DNA from: Daejeonella lutea | GTDB taxonomy: Bacteria; Bacteroidota; Bacteroidia; Sphingobacteriales; Sphingobacteriaceae | Direction: 5' to 3' | Assembly (NCBI RefSeq): GCF_900168015.1 | Contig: NZ_FUYR01000001.1 | Span: forward strand, 343,968 to 407,967 | DNA: 64,000 nt | Shown here: positions 54,676-63,855 of the stretch, in pieces | Layout: each line of letters opens with the position of its first letter | Position numbering within the stretch: the stretch's first letter is position 1 | The notes under the pieces: model-generated | The model's database searches: none | Told to the model about the DNA's origin: nothing | Seen by the model: the letters and a program-made list of their open reading frames with translations, nothing else | Program-made: the position numbers and the translations under genes

Positions 54676-54719
54676 CGTAGGATAAACGTAAGATAAACGT
54701 AGGATAAACGTAGGATGAG
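54676..54719. repeat. 11-bp tandem repeat (CGTAGGATAAA)x4
   Basis: Four consecutive 11-bp units; the second has one change and the fourth ends GATGAG. The last unit overlaps a GTAGGA/TCCTAC hairpin (54710-54728). It lies in the 189-bp gap between the convergent SGNH and beta-helix genes. Confidence 0.88.
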
Positions 54720-54788
54720 GCTTCCTACACTAATCCTACACCCATCACGCAAAGTCCCTTTATTAATCCGTCAGACACTAAAATGTTT

Positions 54789-55937
54789 TTACGCAGGTTT
54801 CGAAGGATTAGCCCCATATAAATTATCAGTTACAAATGTTTTTTCCTCAGCCCTGACGGCCGCTTTAGCATCCTTGTGGGTCGGTAACCAGTTCTGGCGG
54901 ACATCGCATTTTTCCTGTGGTACGCCGCGTATTACAACCGCTGTTTGTGGGGCGTAAAACGTGTTGTTGTAAATCTCGATAATGGTTCCGGCAATGGTCG
55001 TTCCGTCTTTGCGGTCGCGGCCCCCATGCATGTCAAAACAATGACTTAAGGAGATTTCCTCGTGCACATTATGACGGGCCGTGTAGCTGCAGCCAATTCG
55101 GCCTGTACCTGCTATCGAGTGACGGTTTTCATTGAACATATTGTACTCGATCATCGCCGAGGAGTTATCCAGGGCTACGCCGTACCCGAGTCCATTATAC
55201 TGGCATTTATGTATCAGGTTATGATGGATGTGATGATCATTCCCGGCAGGAAGATTTACTCCTGCATGTGCAAAGGCAGAGATCTCACAGTTGTCGATCT
55301 CGGCTTTGTCGAACTTGATATTAATCCCATTTGATGTTGGGAATTTGTAATAGTAAGTGTGTCCGGGGCCGCCAGTTCCAAAGGCTCTCTTATGGTGATC
55401 CAGATACCGTTTAGGGTTCGGACCCTGCAAACGTATTCCGCTTATCCGCACATTTGGTCCCATTACCTGAATCATTAAAGGGGTGTCTAGGCTGTCGCTG
55501 GTTATCTGGGCACCGGGAGAGCCATTATGACCGCGGTCACTTGCGAGAGTAACCCCTTCCGGAATCTTTAAGGTTATCTTATCGATATAAATAAATGTGG
55601 TCATATCAATAACAGCCTTGCCAGGGATAAAAACTACCTGACCAGCTTTAGCCTTACCCAAGACATCTATGAGTGTTTCCAGATCTTCTGCAACGAAGTC
55701 GCCCTTAGTCACGATTTTTTTATAACCTGCACCACCGCCAATAGGACCCTGGTCGTCAGCTTTAGCTCCATAAACCTTGCTTCCGATTTTTTTCCAGGTT
55801 TGCTTATCCGCAGTGGATTCTATGCTTTCTAAGCTCACCGGATTCCCAAGCGCTGGGCTTATCGAGGCTAAAGCTACAAGGGAGCCGGCCGATGCTGCAG
55901 CTGTGACGAATTGTCTTCTACTGAAATTCTTTTCCAT
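54789..55937 (-). CDS. right-handed parallel beta-helix protein (lyase-like), Tat-exported
   Basis: 382 residues. MEKNFSRRQFVTAAASAGSLVALASISPALG is a Tat signal. The body contains pectate-lyase-like coils: AGQVVFIPGKAVIDMTTFIYIDKITLKIPEGVTLAS, VRISGIRLQGPNP, AEIDNCEISAFAHAGVNL, HHIHHNLIHKC, SAMIEYNMF and GTIIEIYNNTFYAPQ. This fits a polysaccharide lyase or epimerase of the beta-helix superfamily; catalytic residues cannot be fixed by eye. It is 7 bp from the heparinase-like gene upstream on the same strand, a tight operon. Confidence 0.88.
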   Translation of the reverse strand: MEKNFSRRQFVTAAASAGSLVALASISPALGNPVSLESIESTADKQTWKKIGSKVYGAKADDQGPIGGGAGYKKIVTKGDFVAEDLETLIDVLGKAKAGQVVFIPGKAVIDMTTFIYIDKITLKIPEGVTLASDRGHNGSPGAQITSDSLDTPLMIQVMGPNVRISGIRLQGPNPKRYLDHHKRAFGTGGPGHTYYYKFPTSNGINIKFDKAEIDNCEISAFAHAGVNLPAGNDHHIHHNLIHKCQYNGLGYGVALDNSSAMIEYNMFNENRHSIAGTGRIGCSYTARHNVHEEISLSHCFDMHGGRDRKDGTTIAGTIIEIYNNTFYAPQTAVVIRGVPQEKCDVRQNWLPTHKDAKAAVRAEEKTFVTDNLYGANPSKPA

Positions 55938-55944
55938 GTTCTCT

Positions 55945-58900
55945 TTATTTCTTAATTAACGGCCACTCGCTGTGCGAGGTTATGGTGAATTTAGCGCCCG
56001 GTTCAAAGTCAAACCGGTAGTTGTTGCTTCCTTCAGTTCGTTCTGCAAGCGGCTTCAATCCGCTCACAAAGGAAATGGGTCCGCAATAAATCTTGCTCGA
56101 GTTGCCGTGCGTTTCAATACTGACTATGGTGTAGCTTGCATCTCTTTCTCCATCCGTTGTAACGAAGATCTGCTCGCCTTTTAGTGCTGTTCCTTCTGGT
56201 AACTTCTGATCGACAACAATCCATCCCCCGCCTGAGGTTTCTCTGTTCATGTTGACAACTTTCCCGGTGATCTGCCCTTCAGATTTGAGGTTCACCTTGC
56301 CGTCACTCAATGAAGTTCCATTAATTAGCACGGCTTTCTTTGTACTACCCGAGTTTGTACGGATATAGCCTATTGTTCCCGACATAGACAAATTGTTAGG
56401 CAGTTGCATTTCCTGCGTTCCGGCATTATACATCACGTAATCTGTTTCGCCATTGGTGTGCTCAATCTGCAGGGCAATCTGGTCCTCACTGCTTGTTGCA
56501 AGCCGTTTAACACTTTTGATAAAGGGCTTATGTTTATAGGGCTCAATAACTGACACGAAGTTGCTCTTAAGCTTGTCACCTTCCGTATGCATAAGTACAT
56601 ATCCCAATTTTTTAGGATTGCCTGGCTTGTTCTGCGGTGGATCACCGTCTGCGAGGGCAACGTCCTTGGATTGGGTGAGGGAGTACATTCTGAGATGCAC
56701 ATTGTCTTCAGCTTTGATAGTACGATAGCCAGGTTCTGCTTTCCAGTCAATCATAAATTGCCCGGCAGGGTTAAGGTCTTTTTTTACATTATAAAAGAAC
56801 GAATAGCCGCGCGGGAATCCATTTACCCCGGTACCTTTTGGAATATTTTCGCCGGCATAAGTTCCTTCTTTTTGCGGGATTAAGTTCAGTCCGGAGGTAG
56901 TTATTTCTCCGGGCGGCCCGTGGAAGCTATATACATGATCATTACCGCCATTAACCTGGAAAAGGTCTATAACATATGAATTGCTGTCAGCACCAGCCTC
57001 GATGAGGAACATGGTCCTTTTGTATGTGTCAAGTCCTGGATAAGCCTTTTTACCGTCCAGTTCGAAAACACCAAAGCCATTCAGTTGCTTGAATATTTTC
57101 GAATAGCCACTCCATATTTCTTTTTGTGGCTTCTCATCAACAAAAACGGTATTATGGGAAATTGTGCTTCCGGTCCAGTCGTGATTGCTTGGCATTGGTG
57201 TAGCATATTCGGGATAACCGTGGTCAGGTGCCAGCCAGTTGCCGAATGCAAAGAGGTCGAAATTCAGCATATCAGGGTGAGCATGTTTCATTGTGCGCCC
57301 GTAATTACTGGTGAGGGCTATTTCAGATGCTCCTTTGCCGCCTTCAAGTATTGCAAGGCCAAATCCACTCATCAAATAGCCGCCGATTGGCCGTGGGCCG
57401 GCACTTGATCCAATTTTGGCAATTTCTTTCGCGATAATGTCAGGATCTTTGGCAAAAATATCCCTTTCAAGGCCCTCGGCAGAGAATTTATTACTGCGAA
57501 AGGCAGCTTTAGCATATTCAGGATCTTTCGTATAACGATAGCCTTTGGTAATAAATTTAGGGTCAATATAGTTCCCGACATACCCGGTTGATCCTGCATC
57601 GCCGATGTTTGGCAGCGCTTTACCTAATGCCGACATACGATATGCCGCCAGAAATGTTGTTGCATATTGCGGGAATTCTTTAATAATATTATGCTTGGTG
57701 TATCCGGCATATCCATCTAACCTGTCAGCAATGTCGGTTACTAGCCGTCCCCACATAAAAGTATATCCGGGTGCACCTTCTTCAGTTGTTCCGTCATGGT
57801 CCAGATTATTGATCATTTGGCCGGAAATATCCCCTCCATTTGGAGCGAAAACCCAATCGAGCCAGGTAGTGGTTTCAGGCTGAGTATCCAGTGCCATCGC
57901 AGCCATGGCTACAGCTAGTTGATGCATACCCTGGTTCCCTTTAACTTTTTTAGATAGGGCACCGTTATAAACCTCTCTTAATAGCCCATCGTCAACATTT
58001 TTAATAAACAGGCTTCTGCTTCCTTTTGGCGATGGCAACTTGTATTTCTGAGATTGCTTTTTCAGGAAAGAATAAAGTTCCGGATTGTCGAGCGTACCAC
58101 TAATTATCTTATCGTAATTGTCAACAAAAATCCGGACCAGGCTAGTTTCCCAGATATTTCCCCCGATCTTGCCGATCAATGTGCCTCCGTCAGAACCATA
58201 CCAACCCCTTGCAGCGTACGGATTCCAGTCCATGGCAGGATAGACGTCTGCCAATCGATCCAGTATGATGGCAGCCTTCCGGGCATAAAGTTTATTACCT
58301 GTATAGATATAAGCATCACCCAGTTCGTTCAGCGCTTTATTGATATAGTCCCAATGTTTCCAATTATAATAGGCGATGAACTTATGAGATCGGCCATTGG
58401 AATCAATGTAGCCGAAGCCATCATCTACCCCGTATTTGTGTAAGGGGTCATTTGGATCTGGATGTTCTGCATTGAATAAAAGGCTTTTGTCGCCTTTTGA
58501 AGCATTGAACTGACCAGTTTCATCAATTGCCGATTTAAAGAATTTAGCAAAGTCGTTGGTAGGGAAGACGCTCTTACAGGACGGGCAAGTTAACTTCCAG
58601 GGTTTCTTCTCAAATTCCGGTTCATAGGGATAATTTCCATATTTAAGCACATCCAGCCCGCATTTCAGGCATCCAAGTATTTTAGGACCTTTGGTTAGGC
58701 GGTCGAAGGTGACATCGATGGTGCGGGGGAGGTTCTGTCCCTGAACCATAGCCCAAAGCTCCTCATCGCTTTTATCAGTCCAGAAGGCAGCTTTACTGAT
58801 TGCATCACTTTTAAGCTTTTTACCCCAGTCATATTTGTTGCAGTTAGCCTGTACATTGCTCAGCTTTTCTTTTGTGTAGAACCCGCCGTGAGAACGTTGC

Positions 58901-58968
58901 GAGTAAGATTGATAATTGAAGCCGAGCAGAGCCAGGATTAGTAGAAAAACAAATCTTCTTAGAATCAT
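55945..58968 (-). CDS. large heparinase II/III-like polysaccharide lyase
   Basis: 1007 residues with a signal peptide (FVFLLILALLGFNYQSYSQ). An N-terminal module holds a C100-x2-C103...C128-x2-C131 zinc-ribbon-like set (GCLKCG, TCPSCKSVFP). An alpha/alpha toroid (~190-480) and a heparinase II/III beta-sandwich (from ~530) follow, with KHAHPDMLNF (His562, His564) and TISHNTVFVDEKPQ (His605), the residue patterns of this lyase superfamily. It probably eliminates uronate-containing glycans. Operon: 27 bp after the propeller gene and 7 bp before the beta-helix gene. Confidence 0.92.
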   Translation of the reverse strand: MILRRFVFLLILALLGFNYQSYSQRSHGGFYTKEKLSNVQANCNKYDWGKKLKSDAISKAAFWTDKSDEELWAMVQGQNLPRTIDVTFDRLTKGPKILGCLKCGLDVLKYGNYPYEPEFEKKPWKLTCPSCKSVFPTNDFAKFFKSAIDETGQFNASKGDKSLLFNAEHPDPNDPLHKYGVDDGFGYIDSNGRSHKFIAYYNWKHWDYINKALNELGDAYIYTGNKLYARKAAIILDRLADVYPAMDWNPYAARGWYGSDGGTLIGKIGGNIWETSLVRIFVDNYDKIISGTLDNPELYSFLKKQSQKYKLPSPKGSRSLFIKNVDDGLLREVYNGALSKKVKGNQGMHQLAVAMAAMALDTQPETTTWLDWVFAPNGGDISGQMINNLDHDGTTEEGAPGYTFMWGRLVTDIADRLDGYAGYTKHNIIKEFPQYATTFLAAYRMSALGKALPNIGDAGSTGYVGNYIDPKFITKGYRYTKDPEYAKAAFRSNKFSAEGLERDIFAKDPDIIAKEIAKIGSSAGPRPIGGYLMSGFGLAILEGGKGASEIALTSNYGRTMKHAHPDMLNFDLFAFGNWLAPDHGYPEYATPMPSNHDWTGSTISHNTVFVDEKPQKEIWSGYSKIFKQLNGFGVFELDGKKAYPGLDTYKRTMFLIEAGADSNSYVIDLFQVNGGNDHVYSFHGPPGEITTSGLNLIPQKEGTYAGENIPKGTGVNGFPRGYSFFYNVKKDLNPAGQFMIDWKAEPGYRTIKAEDNVHLRMYSLTQSKDVALADGDPPQNKPGNPKKLGYVLMHTEGDKLKSNFVSVIEPYKHKPFIKSVKRLATSSEDQIALQIEHTNGETDYVMYNAGTQEMQLPNNLSMSGTIGYIRTNSGSTKKAVLINGTSLSDGKVNLKSEGQITGKVVNMNRETSGGGWIVVDQKLPEGTALKGEQIFVTTDGERDASYTIVSIETHGNSSKIYCGPISFVSGLKPLAERTEGSNNYRFDFEPGAKFTITSHSEWPLIKK

Positions 58969-58995
58969 ATTTGTGAGGTTGTATTTATAATCTTT

Positions 58996-60972
58996 TTAAT
59001 TTCCCGGTGTTAACTTATAGCTATAAAGATGTGAACCGCTGACAAAGAATATTCTTCCAGATAAATAATCACCACCTGCTTTTATGGGGCCGGGGGAGGT
59101 AGCAATCAGTTTCATTTCATAGGTTTGTGGCGTAATTTTCACTATCCCACCTTTCGCGAACAGCAGATAAAACTCTCCTTTCGGCCCTTCTACGAAAATT
59201 CTTGGGCTTTGCTCTGCAGTAGTCAAGCCGAATTTTGCTGCAATGTCTTGCTGATGAACAATTGATTTACTTGCGGCATCAAAAACAAAAAAGGTTTTCT
59301 TGTCCACAATTCCGTAGATGAGGCCTTCCGGGCCGACTCTCATTTCACTATATTCTTGGGCACCGTGGAAAAGAACCTTTTGCCACTCGATCTTTTTAGT
59401 GGCCATATCCATAATATAAACCAAAGCTTCATTAGCTTTTTTCTCCCCGCCTGTCCCAGGAACGGTTGTCGTTCCACCAAGAAGTTTCCCATTCGGTAAT
59501 GGAACCAGGCTGATACTGCTCTGGTCTTTGACGACGTCAGAATCACTGAGCAGTTGAGACTTCTGAGTGTTATTATCCCAAAAAAGCAGACCGCCACCCG
59601 TAAGACCATATTCAGGAGTGCCTCCCATAATGACGGTTTTTCCGTCCGGATGAGCTATGATCCGGAAAGGCCTTACTATATCATGCCCTGCATTCGCATA
59701 ATAGATAGGATTAGAATCTTTATTTCCTTGCACCGTTCTAACCCATCGTTTCGCAGGATTCCATTCGATTAAGTGCCCTCCGTTATATACTCCGAAATAA
59801 ACTTTGTTTTTCTGATTTACGAGCGCATTAAACTGTCCGAGAGCAGCGCGGTTCACCCATTTGTCCTGCTTTAGATTGTAGTTGAAGAAACGCATTGGAA
59901 AGGCTGTACCACCAACAATAGTGCTATCCGGTGCTGTGCCTATTCCCATAACAATAGCACCATCACTGGTATAATTGAAGTTTACTTTTGTGGATTTCTT
60001 GGTTTTGGGATCTTCTGTTATAAGTATGCGATCGACCAGGTCAAGTGTTTTTAAAACCTTGCCATCGGGAAAATTCGTATCGAAGAGATTTTGACTACCC
60101 GTGGTAATAGGTTTTAGTTGCCGGTTTTTATACAAACCAATCTTTTTTCCTTGTCCTTTGTAGAGCTCATACCATTCGTCGTCAACCGTTCCTGTTGTTT
60201 GTCCGTAAACCTTGCCATTCAAATCCCGATACACCAAGGCCTGGCCAAGCCTGCGTTCGTTGGAAGGAAGTATTCCTTTTGCAACACCTGTTTTGGGGTC
60301 AAAGGCAAAGATCTGCGTACTTGCATTGCCAAGTCCGAAGTATATCCATCCTGAATCATCAGCCGCCAATGCCCGCTGATACTGGCGCCAATTCTCCTTA
60401 TTCACATAGCCATAATCTTTTAACTCTCTTGATTTAGGGTCAAAAGAAACGATCCCGCTGTTTGGATAAGTTACAGCCCATATCTTGCCCTTGTCATCCT
60501 CTGTCATAGCCATTGCCATTTGGGGCATTGTTCCTTTGGTAAAGGTAAAAGCACGTTTTACTGGATCGAACTCAGTGAAATGATCTCTAAAGAGTGTGTA
60601 AAACTTGTTGTCGCTAGATAATATAGAAGAGTAAGGTGTATCTTGTTTGGGATCAAATTGAATTGGAAACTCCTCACTTTTTCCGCTTAAAGCGTCAATC
60701 ATCAACAAGGCATAACCACCGCGGTGGTCAAATAACCACACCAAAACAACGTTTCTGCCGTTACCATCAACGGTTGTTACCACCCCGCGGTGATTGCTGA
60801 TAGGAGAGGCGACCCCATGATCGTAAAATCCATTACCTAGATCTTTCGTAGAACTTTCGACGGTAAATCCTGTACTGTCGGCAAGGGGAATTACCTGAAC
60901 TGGTTTTTGTGAATAGGAGTCTTGAAATGTGAGAATACCAAGGCTAATTAAAATTATCGTTTTTAATCTCAT
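58996..60972 (-). CDS. exported beta-propeller protein
   Basis: 658 residues from the ATG at 60972; the frame is open to 61059 but the extension would translate the palindromic operator and add no signal. MRLKTIILISLGILTFQDSYSQ is a signal peptide. The sequence consists of propeller-like blades (GGYALLMIDALSGKSEEFPI, YSSILSSDNKFYTLFRDHFTEFDP, GKIWAVTYPNSGIVSFDPKS, SGWIYFGLGNASTQIFAFDP, GPEGLIYGIVDKKTFFVFD). No catalytic motif is recognised; such proteins bind or act on glycan fragments (oligogalacturonide-lyase-like propellers are one precedent). First gene of the minus-strand operon with the lyase and beta-helix protein. Confidence 0.87.
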   Translation of the reverse strand: MRLKTIILISLGILTFQDSYSQKPVQVIPLADSTGFTVESSTKDLGNGFYDHGVASPISNHRGVVTTVDGNGRNVVLVWLFDHRGGYALLMIDALSGKSEEFPIQFDPKQDTPYSSILSSDNKFYTLFRDHFTEFDPVKRAFTFTKGTMPQMAMAMTEDDKGKIWAVTYPNSGIVSFDPKSRELKDYGYVNKENWRQYQRALAADDSGWIYFGLGNASTQIFAFDPKTGVAKGILPSNERRLGQALVYRDLNGKVYGQTTGTVDDEWYELYKGQGKKIGLYKNRQLKPITTGSQNLFDTNFPDGKVLKTLDLVDRILITEDPKTKKSTKVNFNYTSDGAIVMGIGTAPDSTIVGGTAFPMRFFNYNLKQDKWVNRAALGQFNALVNQKNKVYFGVYNGGHLIEWNPAKRWVRTVQGNKDSNPIYYANAGHDIVRPFRIIAHPDGKTVIMGGTPEYGLTGGGLLFWDNNTQKSQLLSDSDVVKDQSSISLVPLPNGKLLGGTTTVPGTGGEKKANEALVYIMDMATKKIEWQKVLFHGAQEYSEMRVGPEGLIYGIVDKKTFFVFDAASKSIVHQQDIAAKFGLTTAEQSPRIFVEGPKGEFYLLFAKGGIVKITPQTYEMKLIATSPGPIKAGGDYLSGRIFFVSGSHLYSYKLTPGN

Positions 60973-60977
60973 ACTGC

Positions 60978-60997
60978 TTATGGGTACGTACCCATAA
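60978..60997. promoter_or_regulatory. 20-bp perfect palindromic operator candidate
   Basis: TTATGGGTACGTACCCATAA is perfectly symmetric around a central CG. It lies 5 bp before the propeller start codon on the minus strand and 140 bp before the divergent lyase gene. A central CpG palindrome is typical of LacI/GntR-type operators. Partial relatives occur at 50664 and 63756. Confidence 0.6.
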
Positions 60998-61137
60998 ATG
61001 TAAAATATTTTTATTATATATGTCTTCATATTTTTCAATGAGCCGAATAAAAAGGACATTTTCTGACTGAAGGATATTCCATTTTAGGATTTTGATTTAG
61101 ATTCAAGTAGAGGAATGGCATTAATAAATAAAAAGTT

Positions 61138-63657
61138 ATGATTAAAAGTACTGTCGGTTTTATCGTTTTAATTTTCACTTTGGCCACTACTAGTGTGGGG
61201 CAGCCAATATCATCGCAAAGCACTGATAATTCTAAAATTGAACAGGCGAAACAAGTAGTGCAGCCCTTGCTGGATATGAGCCTTCCTGAAGTCATGGATC
61301 AGGTTCCTGCTGCATCGGGTCTTAATTTCATTGGTTGTCCAAACTGCCATGGGGGTGCGCAGGATATGGGTGTGTTGAATTGGGAACCAGTACTGGGCTC
61401 ATGCGTGAAATGTAAGTATTGCAGTATGGTTTTCCCAAATGAGAAATTTCCCTACAATAAAGAGAAGGTTATAATTGCACCCAGCGGTGCAAAGCAAGTT
61501 TATCGTTATCACGAAAGCAAGGAGGGTGCGCAGTATTTTTTTGAAGCTCATGCCTGGTATGAACGATGGAAGTGGATACAATCAATGGCTACTGAGTTAT
61601 CACAATTATGGAGTTGGACGAGGGATGAAGCATATGGAGACAGGGCGGCTGTGATTTTAGGTCGATTCGCTCAGGTTTTTCCCGATTATGCGATTCGTTA
61701 TGATTACCCAAGTGCAAAAGTTAAGTTCTTCCCGGCAGATCAAAAATGGCCTTATGAAGGGTTAACAGCTTATAGGGGCGCAAAATGGTATTGGTGGGGC
61801 TACGGTGACATTCCAGCTGATATGGCAAAGGCATATTCAAAACTTCAGAACGGGTACGACTGGAAGAGAATGGATAAGCTAATTGGAATAGAAACAGCTA
61901 AAAGGATTGAGAACGATTTGTTAATAAAAGGTTACGAATTTACTGCAGCAAATCCTGAAACCTTTTCAAATATGTCGCCAGGTACATATCGTGATATGGT
62001 CATAGTCGGACGTACTCTTAATAAACCTGAAATGGTTCACGACGCGGTAACACGGTTCCGTGAGTTCTTAAAACTGGGTTTCTTTGCGGATGGATGGTGG
62101 AAGGAAGGCACGGTATCTTACCATGACCAGACCGTAGGTTCACTGCGGGGCGTTGCTCTTGCAGCGCAAAACTATACAGATCCGCCTGAATGGAAAGGTG
62201 AGCGGTATGTAAACCTGGATCTGATTAAGGATATGCCGTTTTTTAAAAAGGCAATCGCTGTCAGCGAAGAAGCGGTTCTTCCAAATGGGCGAAAGATCCC
62301 TATCAATGATACCTGGGCTTACCGCAACGGTACACCGAAACCGACGAACAAAACAGTTTCGCGATTATGGCCCTCATTAGGAAATGCCGCCCTTGGTGTG
62401 GGGGAGGGGAAGAATCAAACCATGGTAAATGTTAATTGGAGTGGAAATTATGGTCATTCGCACTATGATAATGGGTCCATTATTTTATTCGCACAAGGGG
62501 GAGAGCTACTTTCCGACATCGGTTATACTCATGGAAAATACCGCGGCTGGACAATCCATACTGCTTCGCACAATACAGTGGTGATCGATCAGAAACCCCA
62601 GGATGCCGGAACTTTGATAAAGCCTGTGACCGGTAAGCTACTCTTTTACGATGATAGAGATCCGCATGTAAAAGCGATCGATGTAGATGCTTCCCCGGCT
62701 TATTCAACATCTGAAACTTACAGACGGCGATTAGTGTTGGTGCATGCGGGTCCCGGGCGGGATTATATTATAGATCGTTTTGATGTTAAAGGAGGAAAAA
62801 CTCATGATTGGTTTCTGCACGGTATGTGTGAAGAAGATGGGATTTTAACTGTGTCAATCCAATTAAATGAAGAGATTAAGAGCCTTGTCCCTGATTGGGG
62901 AGGAAGTGCTAAGCCAAAGAATCAATACGAAGCGGATCTGGAAGGCAAGAAGATCCATGCTTATTCCTACCTGAAAGATATCAAATCAGGGCAAGCAAAT
63001 GGCTTATGGACAGCCACATGGAAATACCAAAATTCCGGACTTCGAACCCATAATCTCGCTCAAACGGGCACAGAGGTTTTTAGTTTTAAATCTCCAACGG
63101 TGCGTCGCGCTGAAGAAGACGATAATAAACTTGACCAGTTTATGGGAAACGGCATAATGCAAAGACACAAAGGGGGATCATCGTCATTTGTTTCCATTCA
63201 TGAGCCATTTCAGACACTCCCCTGGATCAAATCTGTCAGTTCTGAGGATGATACCTATATCGTAAATTATGAACTTGACGGGAAAGATATAACGGATCGA
63301 ATAACACTCGTTGATACTAGTATTCATGTTACTTCAGGTGCAGGGTGGGATTACAAATCTGGTGAGAGCAGTTCGGGAAGTCTACTTTCATTCAAGATGG
63401 ACAATGGAATTCCGAAATTTGAGCTCGATAAGGAATACAATAACATAGGCTATATCCGGTTGGAAATTCCGGAGGGTGGAACGGGATATTATCGGGTGAG
63501 ATCTACGACGGGTAATTGGTTGACCTTGGAAGAAGACCCTGGGTTTATGCTGACTGATCAAGGAAAATTAAAGTATTTTACTTTCCCCCACAGTGAAAAT
63601 TCCGGACCACTTCGTTATACCGTCTTTCAGAACAATGAAAAGGAAAGTATTAAATAA
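61138..63657 (+). CDS. heparinase II/III-like polysaccharide lyase, second copy
   Basis: 839 residues with a signal peptide (VGFIVLIFTLATTSVGQ). The N-terminal module has C67-x2-C70 and C89/C92/C95 (GCPNCHG, CVKCKYC), a zinc-ribbon-like site as in the larger lyase. The toroid contains MSPGTYRDMVIVGR and EGTVSYHDQTVGSL (Tyr328-His329); the sandwich has GHSHYDNGSI (His440, His442) and TASHNTVVIDQKPQ (His478), matching the heparinase II/III pattern. It is transcribed divergently from the propeller-lyase operon across the palindrome. The two lyases differ enough to cut different linkages. Confidence 0.92.
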   Translation: MIKSTVGFIVLIFTLATTSVGQPISSQSTDNSKIEQAKQVVQPLLDMSLPEVMDQVPAASGLNFIGCPNCHGGAQDMGVLNWEPVLGSCVKCKYCSMVFPNEKFPYNKEKVIIAPSGAKQVYRYHESKEGAQYFFEAHAWYERWKWIQSMATELSQLWSWTRDEAYGDRAAVILGRFAQVFPDYAIRYDYPSAKVKFFPADQKWPYEGLTAYRGAKWYWWGYGDIPADMAKAYSKLQNGYDWKRMDKLIGIETAKRIENDLLIKGYEFTAANPETFSNMSPGTYRDMVIVGRTLNKPEMVHDAVTRFREFLKLGFFADGWWKEGTVSYHDQTVGSLRGVALAAQNYTDPPEWKGERYVNLDLIKDMPFFKKAIAVSEEAVLPNGRKIPINDTWAYRNGTPKPTNKTVSRLWPSLGNAALGVGEGKNQTMVNVNWSGNYGHSHYDNGSIILFAQGGELLSDIGYTHGKYRGWTIHTASHNTVVIDQKPQDAGTLIKPVTGKLLFYDDRDPHVKAIDVDASPAYSTSETYRRRLVLVHAGPGRDYIIDRFDVKGGKTHDWFLHGMCEEDGILTVSIQLNEEIKSLVPDWGGSAKPKNQYEADLEGKKIHAYSYLKDIKSGQANGLWTATWKYQNSGLRTHNLAQTGTEVFSFKSPTVRRAEEDDNKLDQFMGNGIMQRHKGGSSSFVSIHEPFQTLPWIKSVSSEDDTYIVNYELDGKDITDRITLVDTSIHVTSGAGWDYKSGESSSGSLLSFKMDNGIPKFELDKEYNNIGYIRLEIPEGGTGYYRVRSTTGNWLTLEEDPGFMLTDQGKLKYFTFPHSENSGPLRYTVFQNNEKESIK

Positions 63658-63755
63658 ATGGCGAAAGTTATTATGCCTTCAGCAACTTAGCTACTAAAAC
63701 TTTACATCAAGTCATTTAAATATTATTTGAATTTACCAAATTTACTAGTTACTTT

Positions 63756-63769
63756 CGGGTACGTTACCG
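63756..63769. promoter_or_regulatory. partial copy of the GGGTACGT element
   Basis: CGGGTACGTTACCG is a near-palindrome sharing GGGTACGT with the site at 60978-60997, 86 bp before the ATG at 63856. The overlapping TCGGGTA...TACCCGA repeat (63755-63782, 14-nt spacer) offers an alternative reading as a hairpin. Confidence 0.35.
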
Positions 63770-63855
63770 CAATGCTACCCGAGAAGGTATTGATATGGCG
63801 ATAAACTAATTTAAAATCAAAATACAGATCATAATTAAACATAAGGATAGTGGCA

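Noticed and set aside
54676-54719. Possible CRISPR array
   Set aside because: Units are 11 bp with no spacers and no cas genes nearby; it is a simple tandem repeat.
58054-58443. 129-codon plus-strand ORF
   Set aside because: Opposite the toroid of the large lyase; no start context or domain, so a shadow.
60973-61059. Longer N-terminus for the propeller protein
   Set aside because: The extension would translate the perfect palindrome and place the signal peptide internally; the ATG at 60972 gives a normal signal peptide.
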